Shown here in pieces: positions 14,970 through 23,599 of a stretch of 64,000 nt of DNA (position 1 is its first letter; each line of letters opens with the position of its first letter). The translations under genes were made by a program, and so were the position numbers. This stretch comes from Micromonospora chalcea (GTDB lineage: Bacteria > Actinomycetota > Actinomycetes > Mycobacteriales > Micromonosporaceae). The notes beneath the pieces were generated by a model that saw only the letters and a program-made list of their open reading frames with translations, was not told the DNA's origin and searched no databases. The DNA lies in the NCBI RefSeq assembly GCF_002926165.1, contig NZ_MAGP01000143.1, positions 62,001-126,000 on the forward strand, given 5' to 3'.

Positions 14970-16191
14970 CGACGCGGCGCGGCTGGTCGACGAGGCGCCG
15001 AAGGACACCGGGTACGGCCGGTCGCCGTTCGAGCGGGACCGTGCCCGGGTGCTGCACTCGGCGGCGTTCCGGCGGCTCGCCGCGAAGACGCAGGTGCACA
15101 CCGCCGGCACCGACGACTTCCTGCGTACCCGCCTGACCCACTCGCTGGAGGTCGCGCAGATCGCCCGCGAGATGGGCGCCCGCCTCGGCTGCGACCCGGA
15201 CGTGGTGGACACCGCCGGGCTGGCCCACGACCTGGGCCACCCGCCGTTCGGGCACAACGGCGAGTACGCGCTGGACGAGCTGGCCGCCGCCTGCGGCGGG
15301 TTCGAGGGCAACGCGCAGACGCTGCGGGTGCTCACCCGGCTGGAGGCCAAGGTGCTCACAGCGGACGGGCGTTCGGCCGGGCTGAACCTGACCCGGGCCG
15401 CGCTGGACGCGGTGAGCAAGTACCCGTGGCCGCGCCGCCCCGGTGAGCGCAAGTTCGGCGTGTACGCCGATGACCGCCCGGTCTTCGACTGGCTGCGCGA
15501 GGGCGCGCCGCCCGGCACCCGGCGCTGCCTGGAGGCCCAGGTGATGGACTGGGCCGACGACGTGGCGTACTCGGTGCACGACGTCGAGGACGGCATCCAC
15601 GGCGGATACGTCGACCTGCGCCCGCTGCTGGCCGACGCGGACGAACGGCGGGCGCTCTGCGCCGACGTGTCCGCCACGTACTCGGGTGAGGCGCCGGAGG
15701 ACCTGGGCGAGGTGCTCGCCGACCTGCTCGCCGACCCGGTGCTGGCCCCGCTGGCCGCGTACGACGGCAGCCACCGTGCGCTCGCCGCGCTGAAGGCCAC
15801 CACGAGCGTGCTCACCGGCCGGTTCGTCTCCCGCGTGGTGGCCGCCACGCAGCAGCGCCACGGTCCCGGCCCGCACCGCCGCTACGCCGCCGACCTGGAG
15901 GTGCCGCGCCGGACCCGGGCGCAGTGCGCGCTGCTCAAGGGCATCGCGCTGCGGTACGTGATGCGCCGCCCCGGTGCCGAGGGCCGGTACGCGCGGCAGC
16001 GCGACGTCCTGGCCGGGCTGGTGACGGCGCTGCTGGACCGGGCGCCGGACGCGCTCGACCCGGTGTTCGCGCCGTTGTGGCGGGAGGCGGCGGACGACGC
16101 CGGACGGCTGCTCGTGGTGATCGACCAGGTCGCCTCGCTCACCGATCCGGCCGCGCTGGCCTGGCACGCCCGCCTGGTGTCGCCGAGCTGA
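14956..16191 (+). CDS. dgt: Deoxyguanosinetriphosphate triphosphohydrolase-like HD protein
   Basis: dGTPase-family enzymes hydrolyse dNTPs to nucleoside and triphosphate and help control dNTP pools. The 411-aa protein has the HD metal site: H62 in LTHSLEV and H91-D92 in AHDLGHPPFGHNGE, plus the downstream DWADDVAYSVHD motif with the fourth metal ligand. The GTG at 14956 is chosen because homology starts directly after it and because upstream codons are VOC gene sequence in another frame. In many actinobacteria dgt is close to dnaG; here dnaG lies 4.9 kb further on. Actual substrate (dGTP or broader) cannot be read from sequence. Confidence 0.93.
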   Translation: MTGADDAARLVDEAPKDTGYGRSPFERDRARVLHSAAFRRLAAKTQVHTAGTDDFLRTRLTHSLEVAQIAREMGARLGCDPDVVDTAGLAHDLGHPPFGHNGEYALDELAAACGGFEGNAQTLRVLTRLEAKVLTADGRSAGLNLTRAALDAVSKYPWPRRPGERKFGVYADDRPVFDWLREGAPPGTRRCLEAQVMDWADDVAYSVHDVEDGIHGGYVDLRPLLADADERRALCADVSATYSGEAPEDLGEVLADLLADPVLAPLAAYDGSHRALAALKATTSVLTGRFVSRVVAATQQRHGPGPHRRYAADLEVPRRTRAQCALLKGIALRYVMRRPGAEGRYARQRDVLAGLVTALLDRAPDALDPVFAPLWREAADDAGRLLVVIDQVASLTDPAALAWHARLVSPS

Positions 16192-16210
16192 CCGGATCAC
16201 CCCGGCGAGC

Positions 16211-16229
16211 TTAGGTTAGCCTAAGTGGC
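16211..16229 (+). promoter_or_regulatory. Iron box overlapping a leaderless promoter
   Basis: TTAGGTTAGCCTAAG at 16211-16225 matches the left 14 bases of the 19-bp IdeR/DmdR consensus, with perfect CTTAGG/CCTAAG arms at 16210-16225. Inside it TAGCCT (16217-16222) is a good -10 hexamer 7 nt from the ATG at 16230, and no ribosome site is present. Transcription would thus start at or next to the ATG, and iron-bound repressor would cover the -10. Confidence 0.85.
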
Positions 16230-17066
16230 ATGACGGACCGCCCGAAGAAGCTCACCGCCGCCACGGTCGTCCGGACCACGCGGCCCACCCCGCACCTGAT
16301 CCGCCTGGTCCTGGGCGGTCCCGAGCTGGCCGGGCTGCCGGTGGGCGCGTACACCGACCACTACGTGAAGTTCGTCTTCCCGCCGGCCGGGGTGACCTAC
16401 CCGTACCCGGTCGACCTGGCGACGATCAAGCGGGAGTTCCCGGCGGAGCAGTGGCCGCGTCTGCGCGCGTACACGGTGCGGGCCTGGGACGCCGCGGCGG
16501 GTGAGATGACGGTGGACGTGGTGCACCACGGCGACGAGGGGCTGGCCGGGCCGTGGGCGGCGGCGCTGCGTCCCGGCGACCGGGTGTTGTTCACCGGGCC
16601 GGGCGGCGCGTACGCGCCGGACCCGGCCGCCGACTGGCACCTGCTGGCGGGCGACGACAGCGCGCTGCCGGCCATCGCCGCCGCCCTGGAGCGGCTGTCG
16701 GCGGGCGCGCCCGCGAAGGTGTACGTCGAGGTCGGCGGCCCGGCCGACGAGCTGCCCCTGACCAGTGCGGGCGCTGTCGAGGTGTGCTGGCTGCACCGCG
16801 ACGGCCGCCCGTACGGCGAGCCGCTGGTCGAGGCGGTACGGGCGCTGGAGTTCCCGCCCGGCCGGGTGCACGCGTTCGTGCACGGCGAGGCCGGCGCGGT
16901 GAAGGAGCTGCGGCGGCTGCTGCGGGTCGAGCGCGGCGTGCCCCGGGGCGACCTGTCCATCTCCGGCTACTGGCGGCAGGGCCTGGACGACGAGGGCTGG
17001 CGCTCCGCCAAGCCGGCCTGGAACGCCGCGGTGGAGGCCGAGGAGGCCACCACCGTCCCCTCCTGA
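16230..17066 (+). CDS. Siderophore-interacting protein (FAD-dependent ferric-siderophore reductase)
   Basis: Family members reduce ferric siderophores in the cytosol to release iron, using flavin and an electron donor. The 278-aa protein has the FAD-binding barrel with RAYTVR (RxYT flavin motif) near residue 73 and a C-terminal NAD(P)-like domain ending in HAFVHGEAGAVKELRR and ISGYWRQG, which are family hallmarks. The ATG follows the iron box directly, so expression should rise on iron starvation. No siderophore uptake or synthesis gene is next to it in the window. Confidence 0.93.
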   Translation: MTDRPKKLTAATVVRTTRPTPHLIRLVLGGPELAGLPVGAYTDHYVKFVFPPAGVTYPYPVDLATIKREFPAEQWPRLRAYTVRAWDAAAGEMTVDVVHHGDEGLAGPWAAALRPGDRVLFTGPGGAYAPDPAADWHLLAGDDSALPAIAAALERLSAGAPAKVYVEVGGPADELPLTSAGAVEVCWLHRDGRPYGEPLVEAVRALEFPPGRVHAFVHGEAGAVKELRRLLRVERGVPRGDLSISGYWRQGLDDEGWRSAKPAWNAAVEAEEATTVPS

Positions 17067-17101
17067 CCGCCCTCGCCGCCCGCCGCCCTCGCTCCCGACG
17101 G

Positions 17102-17172
17102 CGATCTTGGAGTTGTGGCGCCTCTGATACCGGTGTGAAGCGGGCATCCTGGGCGCCACAACTCCATGATCG
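17102..17172. repeat. REP-like hairpin element
   Basis: Inverted arms at 17102-17122 and 17152-17172 (GATCTTGGAGTTGTGGCGCC-like, one mismatch) enclose a 29-nt centre. It sits between SIP and BCCT genes. The same end motif (GATCTTG...) and a similar centre occur at 56797-56865, so it is a dispersed intergenic element rather than a simple terminator. Confidence 0.8.
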
Positions 17173-17231
17173 ACGGAGGCGGAGTGGGCGTTTCGTCCTA
17201 CCCGGGCGGCTGCGCTGCCCAGGATGGGGTC

Positions 17232-18866
17232 ATGGGGGAAGACGTGGGGGAGCGGGCCGGGACGCAGCCGGCCGACCGGGTGGTGCTCGGGGTCGGCGTG
17301 GCCGGGGTGCTGGCCGTGGTGGCCTGGGGCGTGTTCGCGCGTGGTTCCCTGGCGACGTTCGGCGCGGCCGGGCTGAGTTGGACCGTGAGCACGTTCGGCT
17401 GGTTCTTCGTGCTCGCGGCGGACGCCTTCCTGGTGCTGGCGGTCGTCGTGGCCGCCTCCCGGTTCGGCCGGATCCGGCTGGGCGCCGACGACGACGAGCC
17501 GGAGTTCGACACGCTGGCCTGGGTCGCCATGATGTTCAGCGCCGGCATGGGAATCGGCCTGGTGTTCTTCGCCGTCGCCGAACCGATCCAGCACTACGCG
17601 ACGCCGCCTCCCGCCTCCGGCGTCGCGCCGCAGACCGGGGCCGCCGCCGCGACCGCCATGCAGTACACGCTCTTCCACTGGACGCTGCATCCGTGGGGCA
17701 TCTACGCGATCGCGGCGCTGGCCCTGGCGTACTCGACGTTCCGCAAAGGGCGGGGCAACCGCATCTCGTCCGCGTTCACGCCGCTGCTCGGCGACCGGAC
17801 CGACGGCCCGCTCGGCCGCGCGATCGACCTGCTCGCCGTCTTCGCCACCGTGTTCGGCTCCGCGACCAGTCTCGGGCTGGGCGCGCTCCAGGTGGCGGCC
17901 GGCCTCGACCTGGTGGCCGGTGTGCCGGACGGCCGGGCCGTCGAGTTGACGATCATCGGCGCGCTCACGCTCGCGTTCGTCGTCTCCGCCTTCTCCGGAC
18001 TGCACCGGGGCGTCAAGTGGCTGTCCACCACGAACGTGCTGATCGCCGTCGTACTGATGCTGTTCGTGTTCGTGGTCGGTCCGACCGTCTACACGCTGGA
18101 GGTGTTGCCGGCCTCGGTCGGTGACTACCTGAGCGGCCTGGTGCGCATGTCGACGCGTACCGGGGCGTTCTCCGATCCGGCCTGGCTGGGCTCGTGGACC
18201 ATCTTCTACTGGGCGTGGTGGATCTCCTGGGCGCCGTTCGTGGGCACGTTCATCGCCCGCATCTCACGCGGCCGTACGGTCCGCCAGTTCCTGATCGGGG
18301 TGCTGCTGATACCCAGCGGCGCGAGCACCGTCTGGTTCGCGGTGATGGGCGGGACCGCCCTGCGTACGCAGACCACCGGCACCCGGGACCTGGTGGCCGA
18401 CGTGGAAGCCGGGTCCGAGCAGGCGCTGTTCGGGCTGCTCGACGCGCTGCCGCTGGCCACGCTGACGAGCGTGCTCGCCATGGTGCTGATCGCGCTCTAC
18501 TTCGTCACCAGCGCGGACTCGGCGTCGCTGGTGCTCGGCTCGCTCAGCTCGCGCGGCGCGCTGCGGCCGCACCGCGGGGTGGTGGTGCTCTGGGGTGTGC
18601 TGATCGGCGCTGTCGCGGCGGCGTTGCTGCTGGCCGGCGGGCTGGCCGCGCTGCAGCAGGCGACCATCCTGGTCGCGCTGCCGTTCGTCGTGGTGATGCT
18701 GGGCCTGGCCGTCGCGGTGCTCCGGGAGATGGCAGCCGATCCGGTGCTGCGCGCCGGGCCCCGGCCCCGCCGCTCCGGCCTGGCCGCCGCGGTGAACGCG
18801 GCCCGGTCGTACGAGGAGGAGGAGCCGGCCCCCGTCACCCGCTGGTTCCACAGTCGGCGCCGCTGA
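17232..18866 (+). CDS. BCCT family betaine/carnitine/choline transporter
   Basis: Sodium- or proton-coupled importer of quaternary ammonium osmolytes in the cytoplasmic membrane. About 12 hydrophobic segments are visible. The family signatures are clear: MFSAGMGIGLVFFAVAEPIQ, WTLHPWGIYA, and the conserved tryptophan-rich segment FYWAWWISWAPFVGTF followed by IARISRGRTVRQF. 544 aa is a normal length. I chose ATG 17232, which has AGGATGGGG upstream; the in-frame ATG at 17166 falls inside the hairpin element and adds non-family sequence. The short C-terminal tail with EEEE is compatible with an osmosensing tail but is much shorter than that of BetP. Confidence 0.92.
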   Translation: MGEDVGERAGTQPADRVVLGVGVAGVLAVVAWGVFARGSLATFGAAGLSWTVSTFGWFFVLAADAFLVLAVVVAASRFGRIRLGADDDEPEFDTLAWVAMMFSAGMGIGLVFFAVAEPIQHYATPPPASGVAPQTGAAAATAMQYTLFHWTLHPWGIYAIAALALAYSTFRKGRGNRISSAFTPLLGDRTDGPLGRAIDLLAVFATVFGSATSLGLGALQVAAGLDLVAGVPDGRAVELTIIGALTLAFVVSAFSGLHRGVKWLSTTNVLIAVVLMLFVFVVGPTVYTLEVLPASVGDYLSGLVRMSTRTGAFSDPAWLGSWTIFYWAWWISWAPFVGTFIARISRGRTVRQFLIGVLLIPSGASTVWFAVMGGTALRTQTTGTRDLVADVEAGSEQALFGLLDALPLATLTSVLAMVLIALYFVTSADSASLVLGSLSSRGALRPHRGVVVLWGVLIGAVAAALLLAGGLAALQQATILVALPFVVVMLGLAVAVLREMAADPVLRAGPRPRRSGLAAAVNAARSYEEEEPAPVTRWFHSRRR

Positions 18867-18883
18867 GTGGGGGTACCTCGGTT

Positions 18884-18903
18884 TGTAGCATAGGTGCTAC
18901 ATT
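18884..18903 (+). promoter_or_regulatory. Operator over the -10 of the ABC-2/XRE operon
   Basis: TGTAGCATAGGTGCTACA (18884-18901) is a 7-bp inverted repeat with a 4-bp spacer. TACATT (18898-18903) is a TANNNT -10 exactly 7 nt before the ATG at 18911, with no ribosome site, so the mRNA is probably leaderless. The overlap implies repression. The XRE protein encoded at the end of the operon (20744) is the obvious candidate (inference). Confidence 0.6.
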
Positions 18904-18910
18904 TCGAGGC

Positions 18911-19885
18911 ATGACTGCGGTCGAACTTCCTGGGGCCGTCGCGTCCCCCCGACCGCCCGACGAGGATCTCGTCCTCGACGTGCGGGATCTGCGTATGCGC
19001 TACGGCGCCGTCGACGTGCTGCACGGCGTCGACCTGACCGCCCGGCGGGGCGAGGTGGTGGCGCTGCTCGGGCCCAACGGCGCCGGCAAGACCACCACCA
19101 TCGAGATCCTCGAAGGCTTCCGGCTGCCCTCGGCCGGCACGGTGCGCGTGCTCGGCAGCGACCCGGCCCGCGGCGACGAGCGGTGGCGCGCGCGGCTGGG
19201 CGTGGTGCTCCAGTCCTGGCGCGACCACGGCAAGTGGCGGGTGCGGGAGTTGCTCGCGCACCTCGGCGACTTCTACGCGCCGTACGGCACCGACCGGATC
19301 CCGCGCCCGTGGCCGGTCGACGAGCTGCTGGAGACGGTGGGCCTGACCGCGCACGCCGGCAGCCGGGTGTCGCGGCTCTCCGGCGGTCAGCGCCGCCGGC
19401 TGGACGTGGCGGTCGGCATCGTCGGCCGCCCGGAGCTGCTGTTCCTGGACGAGCCCACTGTCGGCTTCGACCCGGCCGCCCGGCGCGAGTTCCACGAGCT
19501 GGTGCACCGCCTGGCCGACCTGGACGAGACCACGATCGTGCTGACCACGCACGACCTGGCCGAGGCGGAGAAGCTGGCCGACCGCATCCTCATCCTGGCC
19601 GGCGGCCGGATCATCGCCGAGGGGTCGCCCGACCAGCTCGCCCGGCGCGTCGCGGGGGACGCCGAGGTGCGCTGGACCCGCGACGGCGAGCGGTACGTGC
19701 ACGCCACCCCCGACGCCACCGCGTTCCTGCGCGACCTGCTCCGCGAGCACGGCGACCGGATAGGCGAGCTGGAGGTGCGCCGGGCCAGCCTGGAGGACGC
19801 GTACCTGGCGCTGGTGCACGAGGAGGAGACCGGCATCCGTACCGGCCGGGCCGAGCGGGTGTGGCAGCAGGAGGCGGACCGATGA
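18911..19885 (+). CDS. ABC-2 type transporter ATP-binding protein (DrrA-like)
   Basis: ATPase subunit of a two-component exporter or lipid/drug transporter. In 324 aa it shows Walker A GPNGAGKTTT (~res 52), the signature LSGGQRRRLD (~156), Walker B LLFLDEPT, and the H-loop LTTHDL. The C-terminal ~90 residues form the DrrA-type extension. ATG 18911 is set by the leaderless promoter immediately upstream. The stop overlaps the permease start by 4 nt. The right-arm repeat ends at 19766 inside this gene, so only this copy is whole. Confidence 0.93.
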   Translation: MTAVELPGAVASPRPPDEDLVLDVRDLRMRYGAVDVLHGVDLTARRGEVVALLGPNGAGKTTTIEILEGFRLPSAGTVRVLGSDPARGDERWRARLGVVLQSWRDHGKWRVRELLAHLGDFYAPYGTDRIPRPWPVDELLETVGLTAHAGSRVSRLSGGQRRRLDVAVGIVGRPELLFLDEPTVGFDPAARREFHELVHRLADLDETTIVLTTHDLAEAEKLADRILILAGGRIIAEGSPDQLARRVAGDAEVRWTRDGERYVHATPDATAFLRDLLREHGDRIGELEVRRASLEDAYLALVHEEETGIRTGRAERVWQQEADR

Positions 19886-20733
19886 ACCCGACCACGAACG
19901 CGCTACGGGCCGGGCTGCGGCGCGGCGTGATCGAGCTGCGCGCGACGTTCACAAACGGCCAGGATCTCTGGACCTACTTCTTCCCCACCGTGGTGCTGCT
20001 GATCGCCGTGTTCTGGATGCGCGGCTCGACGGTGCCGGGCACCGACTTCTCGCTCGGCGCCCGTACGCTGCCCAGCGCGCTCGGGATGGGCCTGCTCTTC
20101 GGCGGCCTGCTCGGGCTGGCCAACCAGCTCGTCATCGACCGGGAGGACGGCACGCTGCTGCGCGCCAAGGCCATCCCGGACGGCATGCTCGGCTACCTGG
20201 TCGGCAAGATCGTGCTGGTCTCGGCGGTCGCGCTGATCGGCGTGGTCATCCAGCTCACGCCCGGGCTGTTCTTCCTGGACGGGCTGCGGCTCGGCGACCC
20301 GGGCGCCTGGCTCACGCTGGCCTGGGTGGTGCCGCTCGGGCTGGTGGCGACGCTGCCGCTGGGCGCGGTGATCGGCTCGCTGATCGAGAACCCGCGCAAC
20401 ATGGGCCTGGTGGTGATGCCGATCTTCGGCCTGATCGCGCTGTCCGGCATCTTCTATCCGATCAACGGCCTGCCCGGCTGGCTGCAGGGCGTCGCCCAGG
20501 TGTTCCCGCTCTACTGGCTAGGCTTGGGCATGCGCTCGGCGCTGCTCCCCGGCGACCTGGCAGCAGTCGAACTCGGCGGCTCCTGGCGGCACCTGGAGAC
20601 GGTCGGCGTGCTCGGCGCCTGGGCGGTGCTCGGGCTCGTGCTGGCCCCGGTGGTGCTGCGCCGGATGGCCCGCCGGGAGTCCGGCTCGCGGGTCGCGGCC
20701 CGGCGGGAGCGGGCCATGCAGCGGGTCGGATGA
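19882..20733 (+). CDS. ABC-2 type transporter permease
   Basis: Membrane subunit for the ATPase just upstream, with which it overlaps by ATGA. The 283-aa protein has about six hydrophobic segments, the last pair flanking the typical ABC2_membrane loop SGIFYPINGLPGWLQGVAQVFPLYWL. It ends in a basic tail. Substrate is unknown; half-size exporters of this class handle drugs, lipids or peptides. An XRE regulator follows after 10 bp. Confidence 0.9.
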   Translation: MNPTTNALRAGLRRGVIELRATFTNGQDLWTYFFPTVVLLIAVFWMRGSTVPGTDFSLGARTLPSALGMGLLFGGLLGLANQLVIDREDGTLLRAKAIPDGMLGYLVGKIVLVSAVALIGVVIQLTPGLFFLDGLRLGDPGAWLTLAWVVPLGLVATLPLGAVIGSLIENPRNMGLVVMPIFGLIALSGIFYPINGLPGWLQGVAQVFPLYWLGLGMRSALLPGDLAAVELGGSWRHLETVGVLGAWAVLGLVLAPVVLRRMARRESGSRVAARRERAMQRVG

Positions 20734-20743
20734 GAGGGCGTCG

Positions 20744-20989
20744 ATGAGCGAGACCGTGCACAACCGGATCGCGGTGCTGCGCGCCGAACGGGGCATCTCC
20801 CGGCGGCAACTGGCCGACGCGCTCGGTGTGCACTACCAGACCGTCGGTTACCTGGAGCGCGGCGAGTTCCGGCCCAGCCTGCACCTGGCGCTGCGCATCG
20901 CCGCGTACTTCGAGGTGCCGGTCGAGGTGGTCTTCTCCATCGAGCCGTTCCCGCGTATCGGCGACCCCGCGGCGGCCCGCTCGGCCTGA
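20744..20989 (+). CDS. XRE-family small helix-turn-helix regulator
   Basis: 81-aa DNA-binding protein consisting of one Cro/C1-type helix-turn-helix (RIAVLRAERGISRRQLADALGVHYQTVGYLERGEFRPSL) and a short tail resembling the YozG/XRE proteins that accompany ABC-2 exporters. It is third gene of the ABC operon and probably controls the palindrome at 18884-18901. No sensor domain is present, so any ligand would be bound by the core domain or signalled through the transporter. Confidence 0.88.
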   Translation: MSETVHNRIAVLRAERGISRRQLADALGVHYQTVGYLERGEFRPSLHLALRIAAYFEVPVEVVFSIEPFPRIGDPAAARSA

Positions 20990-21086
20990 GCCGGCGGGGA
21001 CGGGCGTGGTCGGCCACACGCCCGTCCCCCCGGCCGCCGGATCGTCGGTCCGGCAGGGCAGGATGTACGCCGAGGGGGTGGCGGTC

Positions 21087-22961
21087 ATGGCGGGGCGGAT
21101 CCGGGACGAGGACATCGCGCTGGTCCGCGAGCGCACCGCCATCGCGGACGTCATCTCCGAGGTGGTGACGCTCAAGTCGGCCGGTGGCGGCAACCTCAAG
21201 GGGCTCTGCCCGTTCCACGACGAGAAGAGCCCGTCGTTCAACGTCTCGCCCGCCCGCAACGTGTTCTACTGCTTCGGCTGCGGGGTCGGCGGCGACGCGA
21301 TCAAGTTCCTGATGGACGCCGAGCACCTCAGCTTCGTCGAGTCCGTCGAGCGGCTGGCCTTCCGCGCCGGCATCCAGTTGCGCTACGTCGAGGACGACAG
21401 GTCCGCGCCGCGTCCCCGCCCGCAGCAGGGGCAGCGGCAGCGCCTGGTGGCCGCGCACGCCGCCGCCGTCGACTTCTACCGGGCCCAGCTCACCACCGCC
21501 GGCGCGCGCCCGGCCCGCGAGTTCCTCGCCGGGCGCGGCTTCGACCGGTCCGCCGCCGAGCGGTACGGCTGCGGCTTCGCCCCCGACGGGTGGGACCTGC
21601 TCACCAAGCACCTGCGTCAGCAGGGCTTCACCCACGACGAGCTGGTCACCGCCGGGCTGTCCCGTCCGGCCCGCTCCGGTTCGCTGATCGACAGGTTCCG
21701 CCGCCGCCTGATGTGGCCGATCCGGGACATCACCGGTGACGTGATCGGCTTCGGCGCCCGCAAGCTGTTCGACGACGACGACGGCCCGAAATACCTGAAC
21801 ACCCCCGAGACGCCGATCTACAAGAAGTCGCACGTGCTCTACGGCATCGACCAGGCCAAGCGGGAGATCGCCAAGCAGGGCAAGGTGGTGGTGGTCGAGG
21901 GCTACACCGACGTGATGGCCTGCCACCTCGCCGACGTGCCGACGGCGGTGGCGACCTGCGGCACGGCGTTCGGCGGCGACCACATCTCGGTGCTGCGCCG
22001 GGTGCTGTTCGACAGCGACGAACGGGCCGGCGAGATCATCTTCACCTTCGACGGCGACGCCGCCGGGCAGAAGGCCGCGTTGCGCGCGTTCGAGGACGAC
22101 CAGCGCTTCGTCGGGCGTACCTTCATCGCGGTCAGCCCCGACAACATGGACCCGTGCGAGCTGCGCCTGGCAAAGGGCGACCTGGCCGTGCGTGACCTGG
22201 TGGCCCGCCGCGAGCCGCTGGTCGACTTCGCGCTCCGGCACGTGATCAGCCGGTTCGACCTGGACACCGTCGACGGCCGGGTCGAGGCCATGCGTCGCGC
22301 CGCGCCGCTCGTGGCGAAGATCAAGGACCGGGAGAAGCGCCCGGAGTACGTGCGCAAGCTCGCCGGCGACCTCGGCATGGAGATCGAGCCGGTGCAGCGC
22401 GCGGTGCTCAACGCGGCACACGGGCCGCAGGCCGGCGGCGCCGCGCCCGCCGCCCCGGCCCGCCCCGGCCGGGCCACGCCCGCTGTGGACAGTCCGCGTT
22501 CCATGGTGGAGCGGGAGGCGCTCAAGCTGGCGTTGCAGGAGCCGGTGCTGGCCGGTCCGATGTTCGACGCGGTCGAGGTGACCGACTACCAGCACCCGGT
22601 GCACGTCGCGGTACGCGCCGCCGTGGCGGCGGCCGGCGGAGCGTCCACTGCCACCGGCGGCGCGGTCTGGATCGAACGGGTCCGCGACGCCTGCGACGAC
22701 CTGGCCGGGCAGGCGCTCATCGGCGAGCTGGCGGTGGAGCCGCTGCGCATCGACGGCGAGCCGGACCCGAGGTACGTCTCGATCACCATGGCCCGGCTCC
22801 AGTGGAGTTCGGTCACCGGCCGCATCCGTGACCTCAAGTCGAAGATCCAGCGGGTCAACCCGGTGAGCAACAAGGACGAGTACTTCGCCCTGTTCGGGGA
22901 ACTGCTGTCGCTGGAACAGCACGCACGGGCACTGCGCGAGCAGGCCGCCGGAGGATTGTGA
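21087..22961 (+). CDS. dnaG: DNA primase DnaG
   Basis: Synthesises RNA primers at the replication fork. In 624 aa: an N-terminal CHC2 zinc ribbon with C41-H44-C62-C65, a central TOPRIM domain with VVEGYTDVMA and FDGDAAG, and a C-terminal helicase-interaction domain. The ATG at 21087 (MAGRIRDEDI) has GAGGGGG about 9 nt upstream and matches the usual actinobacterial N terminus; an ATG at 21063 in frame is possible. A conserved small gene overlaps its stop. Confidence 0.96.
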   Translation: MAGRIRDEDIALVRERTAIADVISEVVTLKSAGGGNLKGLCPFHDEKSPSFNVSPARNVFYCFGCGVGGDAIKFLMDAEHLSFVESVERLAFRAGIQLRYVEDDRSAPRPRPQQGQRQRLVAAHAAAVDFYRAQLTTAGARPAREFLAGRGFDRSAAERYGCGFAPDGWDLLTKHLRQQGFTHDELVTAGLSRPARSGSLIDRFRRRLMWPIRDITGDVIGFGARKLFDDDDGPKYLNTPETPIYKKSHVLYGIDQAKREIAKQGKVVVVEGYTDVMACHLADVPTAVATCGTAFGGDHISVLRRVLFDSDERAGEIIFTFDGDAAGQKAALRAFEDDQRFVGRTFIAVSPDNMDPCELRLAKGDLAVRDLVARREPLVDFALRHVISRFDLDTVDGRVEAMRRAAPLVAKIKDREKRPEYVRKLAGDLGMEIEPVQRAVLNAAHGPQAGGAAPAAPARPGRATPAVDSPRSMVEREALKLALQEPVLAGPMFDAVEVTDYQHPVHVAVRAAVAAAGGASTATGGAVWIERVRDACDDLAGQALIGELAVEPLRIDGEPDPRYVSITMARLQWSSVTGRIRDLKSKIQRVNPVSNKDEYFALFGELLSLEQHARALREQAAGGL

Positions 22962-23503
22962 TGGGACTGTTCAACCGCCGGCCGAAACTGCCGTCCGCCG
23001 ACCGGCCGCCGCTGGCCGCCGACGAGCGGGTGCTCGCCTGGGCCGCCGCCGGCACCGGCGAGGGCGGCAACGACGGCGTGCTGGTCGCCAGCAACCGTGG
23101 CCTCTGGCTGCCCGGCCGGGTGGAGCGCCTCGGCTGGCACGACATCCTCAAGGCGGTCTGGTCCGGCCGCGAGCTGACTGTCACCCCGGCCGAGCCGGTC
23201 GCCGAGCGCGACGGCTACCTGGTGGTGGCGGACGGCCTCCCCGAGACGTACCTGCTCGTCGACCCGGGTGACCTGCCGCACCAGGTCCGGGACCGGGTCA
23301 CCGGCTCGGTGGCGTACACCTCGCACCACGAGATGCCCGGCGGCTCCGGGCGGATCGCGGCCCGGCGGGTGCCCGGCGTCGACGGGCTGACCTGGACGGT
23401 CCGCTACGACCCGGGGACGCCCACCGACGACGAGGACGTGGCCGCCGAGACCGCCCGGCTGGTCGCAGCGGCGCGGGCCGCCACCACCCCCGCCGACGTC
23501 TGA
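22961..23503 (+). CDS. Conserved actinobacterial protein of unknown function downstream of dnaG
   Basis: 180 aa, soluble, no signal peptide or membrane segment. The N terminus MGLFNRRPKLP is basic; the body carries a beta-rich segment (VLVASNRGLWLPGRVERLGWHDILKAVW) reminiscent of bacterial PH-like folds, which is only an impression. ATG 22961 overlaps the dnaG stop by one base and GGAGG lies 7 nt upstream, so it is cotranslated with dnaG. I do not recognise a function. Confidence 0.8.
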   Translation: MGLFNRRPKLPSADRPPLAADERVLAWAAAGTGEGGNDGVLVASNRGLWLPGRVERLGWHDILKAVWSGRELTVTPAEPVAERDGYLVVADGLPETYLLVDPGDLPHQVRDRVTGSVAYTSHHEMPGGSGRIAARRVPGVDGLTWTVRYDPGTPTDDEDVAAETARLVAAARAATTPADV

Positions 23504-23506
23504 GGT

Positions 23507-23599
23507 CTACACCTTGAGGACGTCGACCTCGTAGAGCGGGATGGTGGCGTCGCCGGTGATGGCCCAGAGCGCGACGTGGGTGTCCAGCAGCAGGGTCAT
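23507..23599 (-). pseudogene. Vestigial PIN-domain (VapC-like) toxin with internal deletion
   Basis: The frame starts by ATGA overlap with the antitoxin stop and begins MTLLLDTHVALWAITGD. That is the N-terminal strand and first catalytic Asp of PIN RNases. It then jumps to TIPLYEVDVLKV and a stop, which resembles the C-terminal end of the same family. Only 30 codons remain of about 125-130, and the other acidic catalytic residues are gone. An internal deletion of roughly 95 codons is the simplest reading, leaving an orphan antitoxin. Confidence 0.7.

Noticed and set aside
20511..22922. 803-residue minus-strand frame opposite dnaG
   Set aside because: Shadow of dnaG; composition typical of antisense frames in high-GC DNA.
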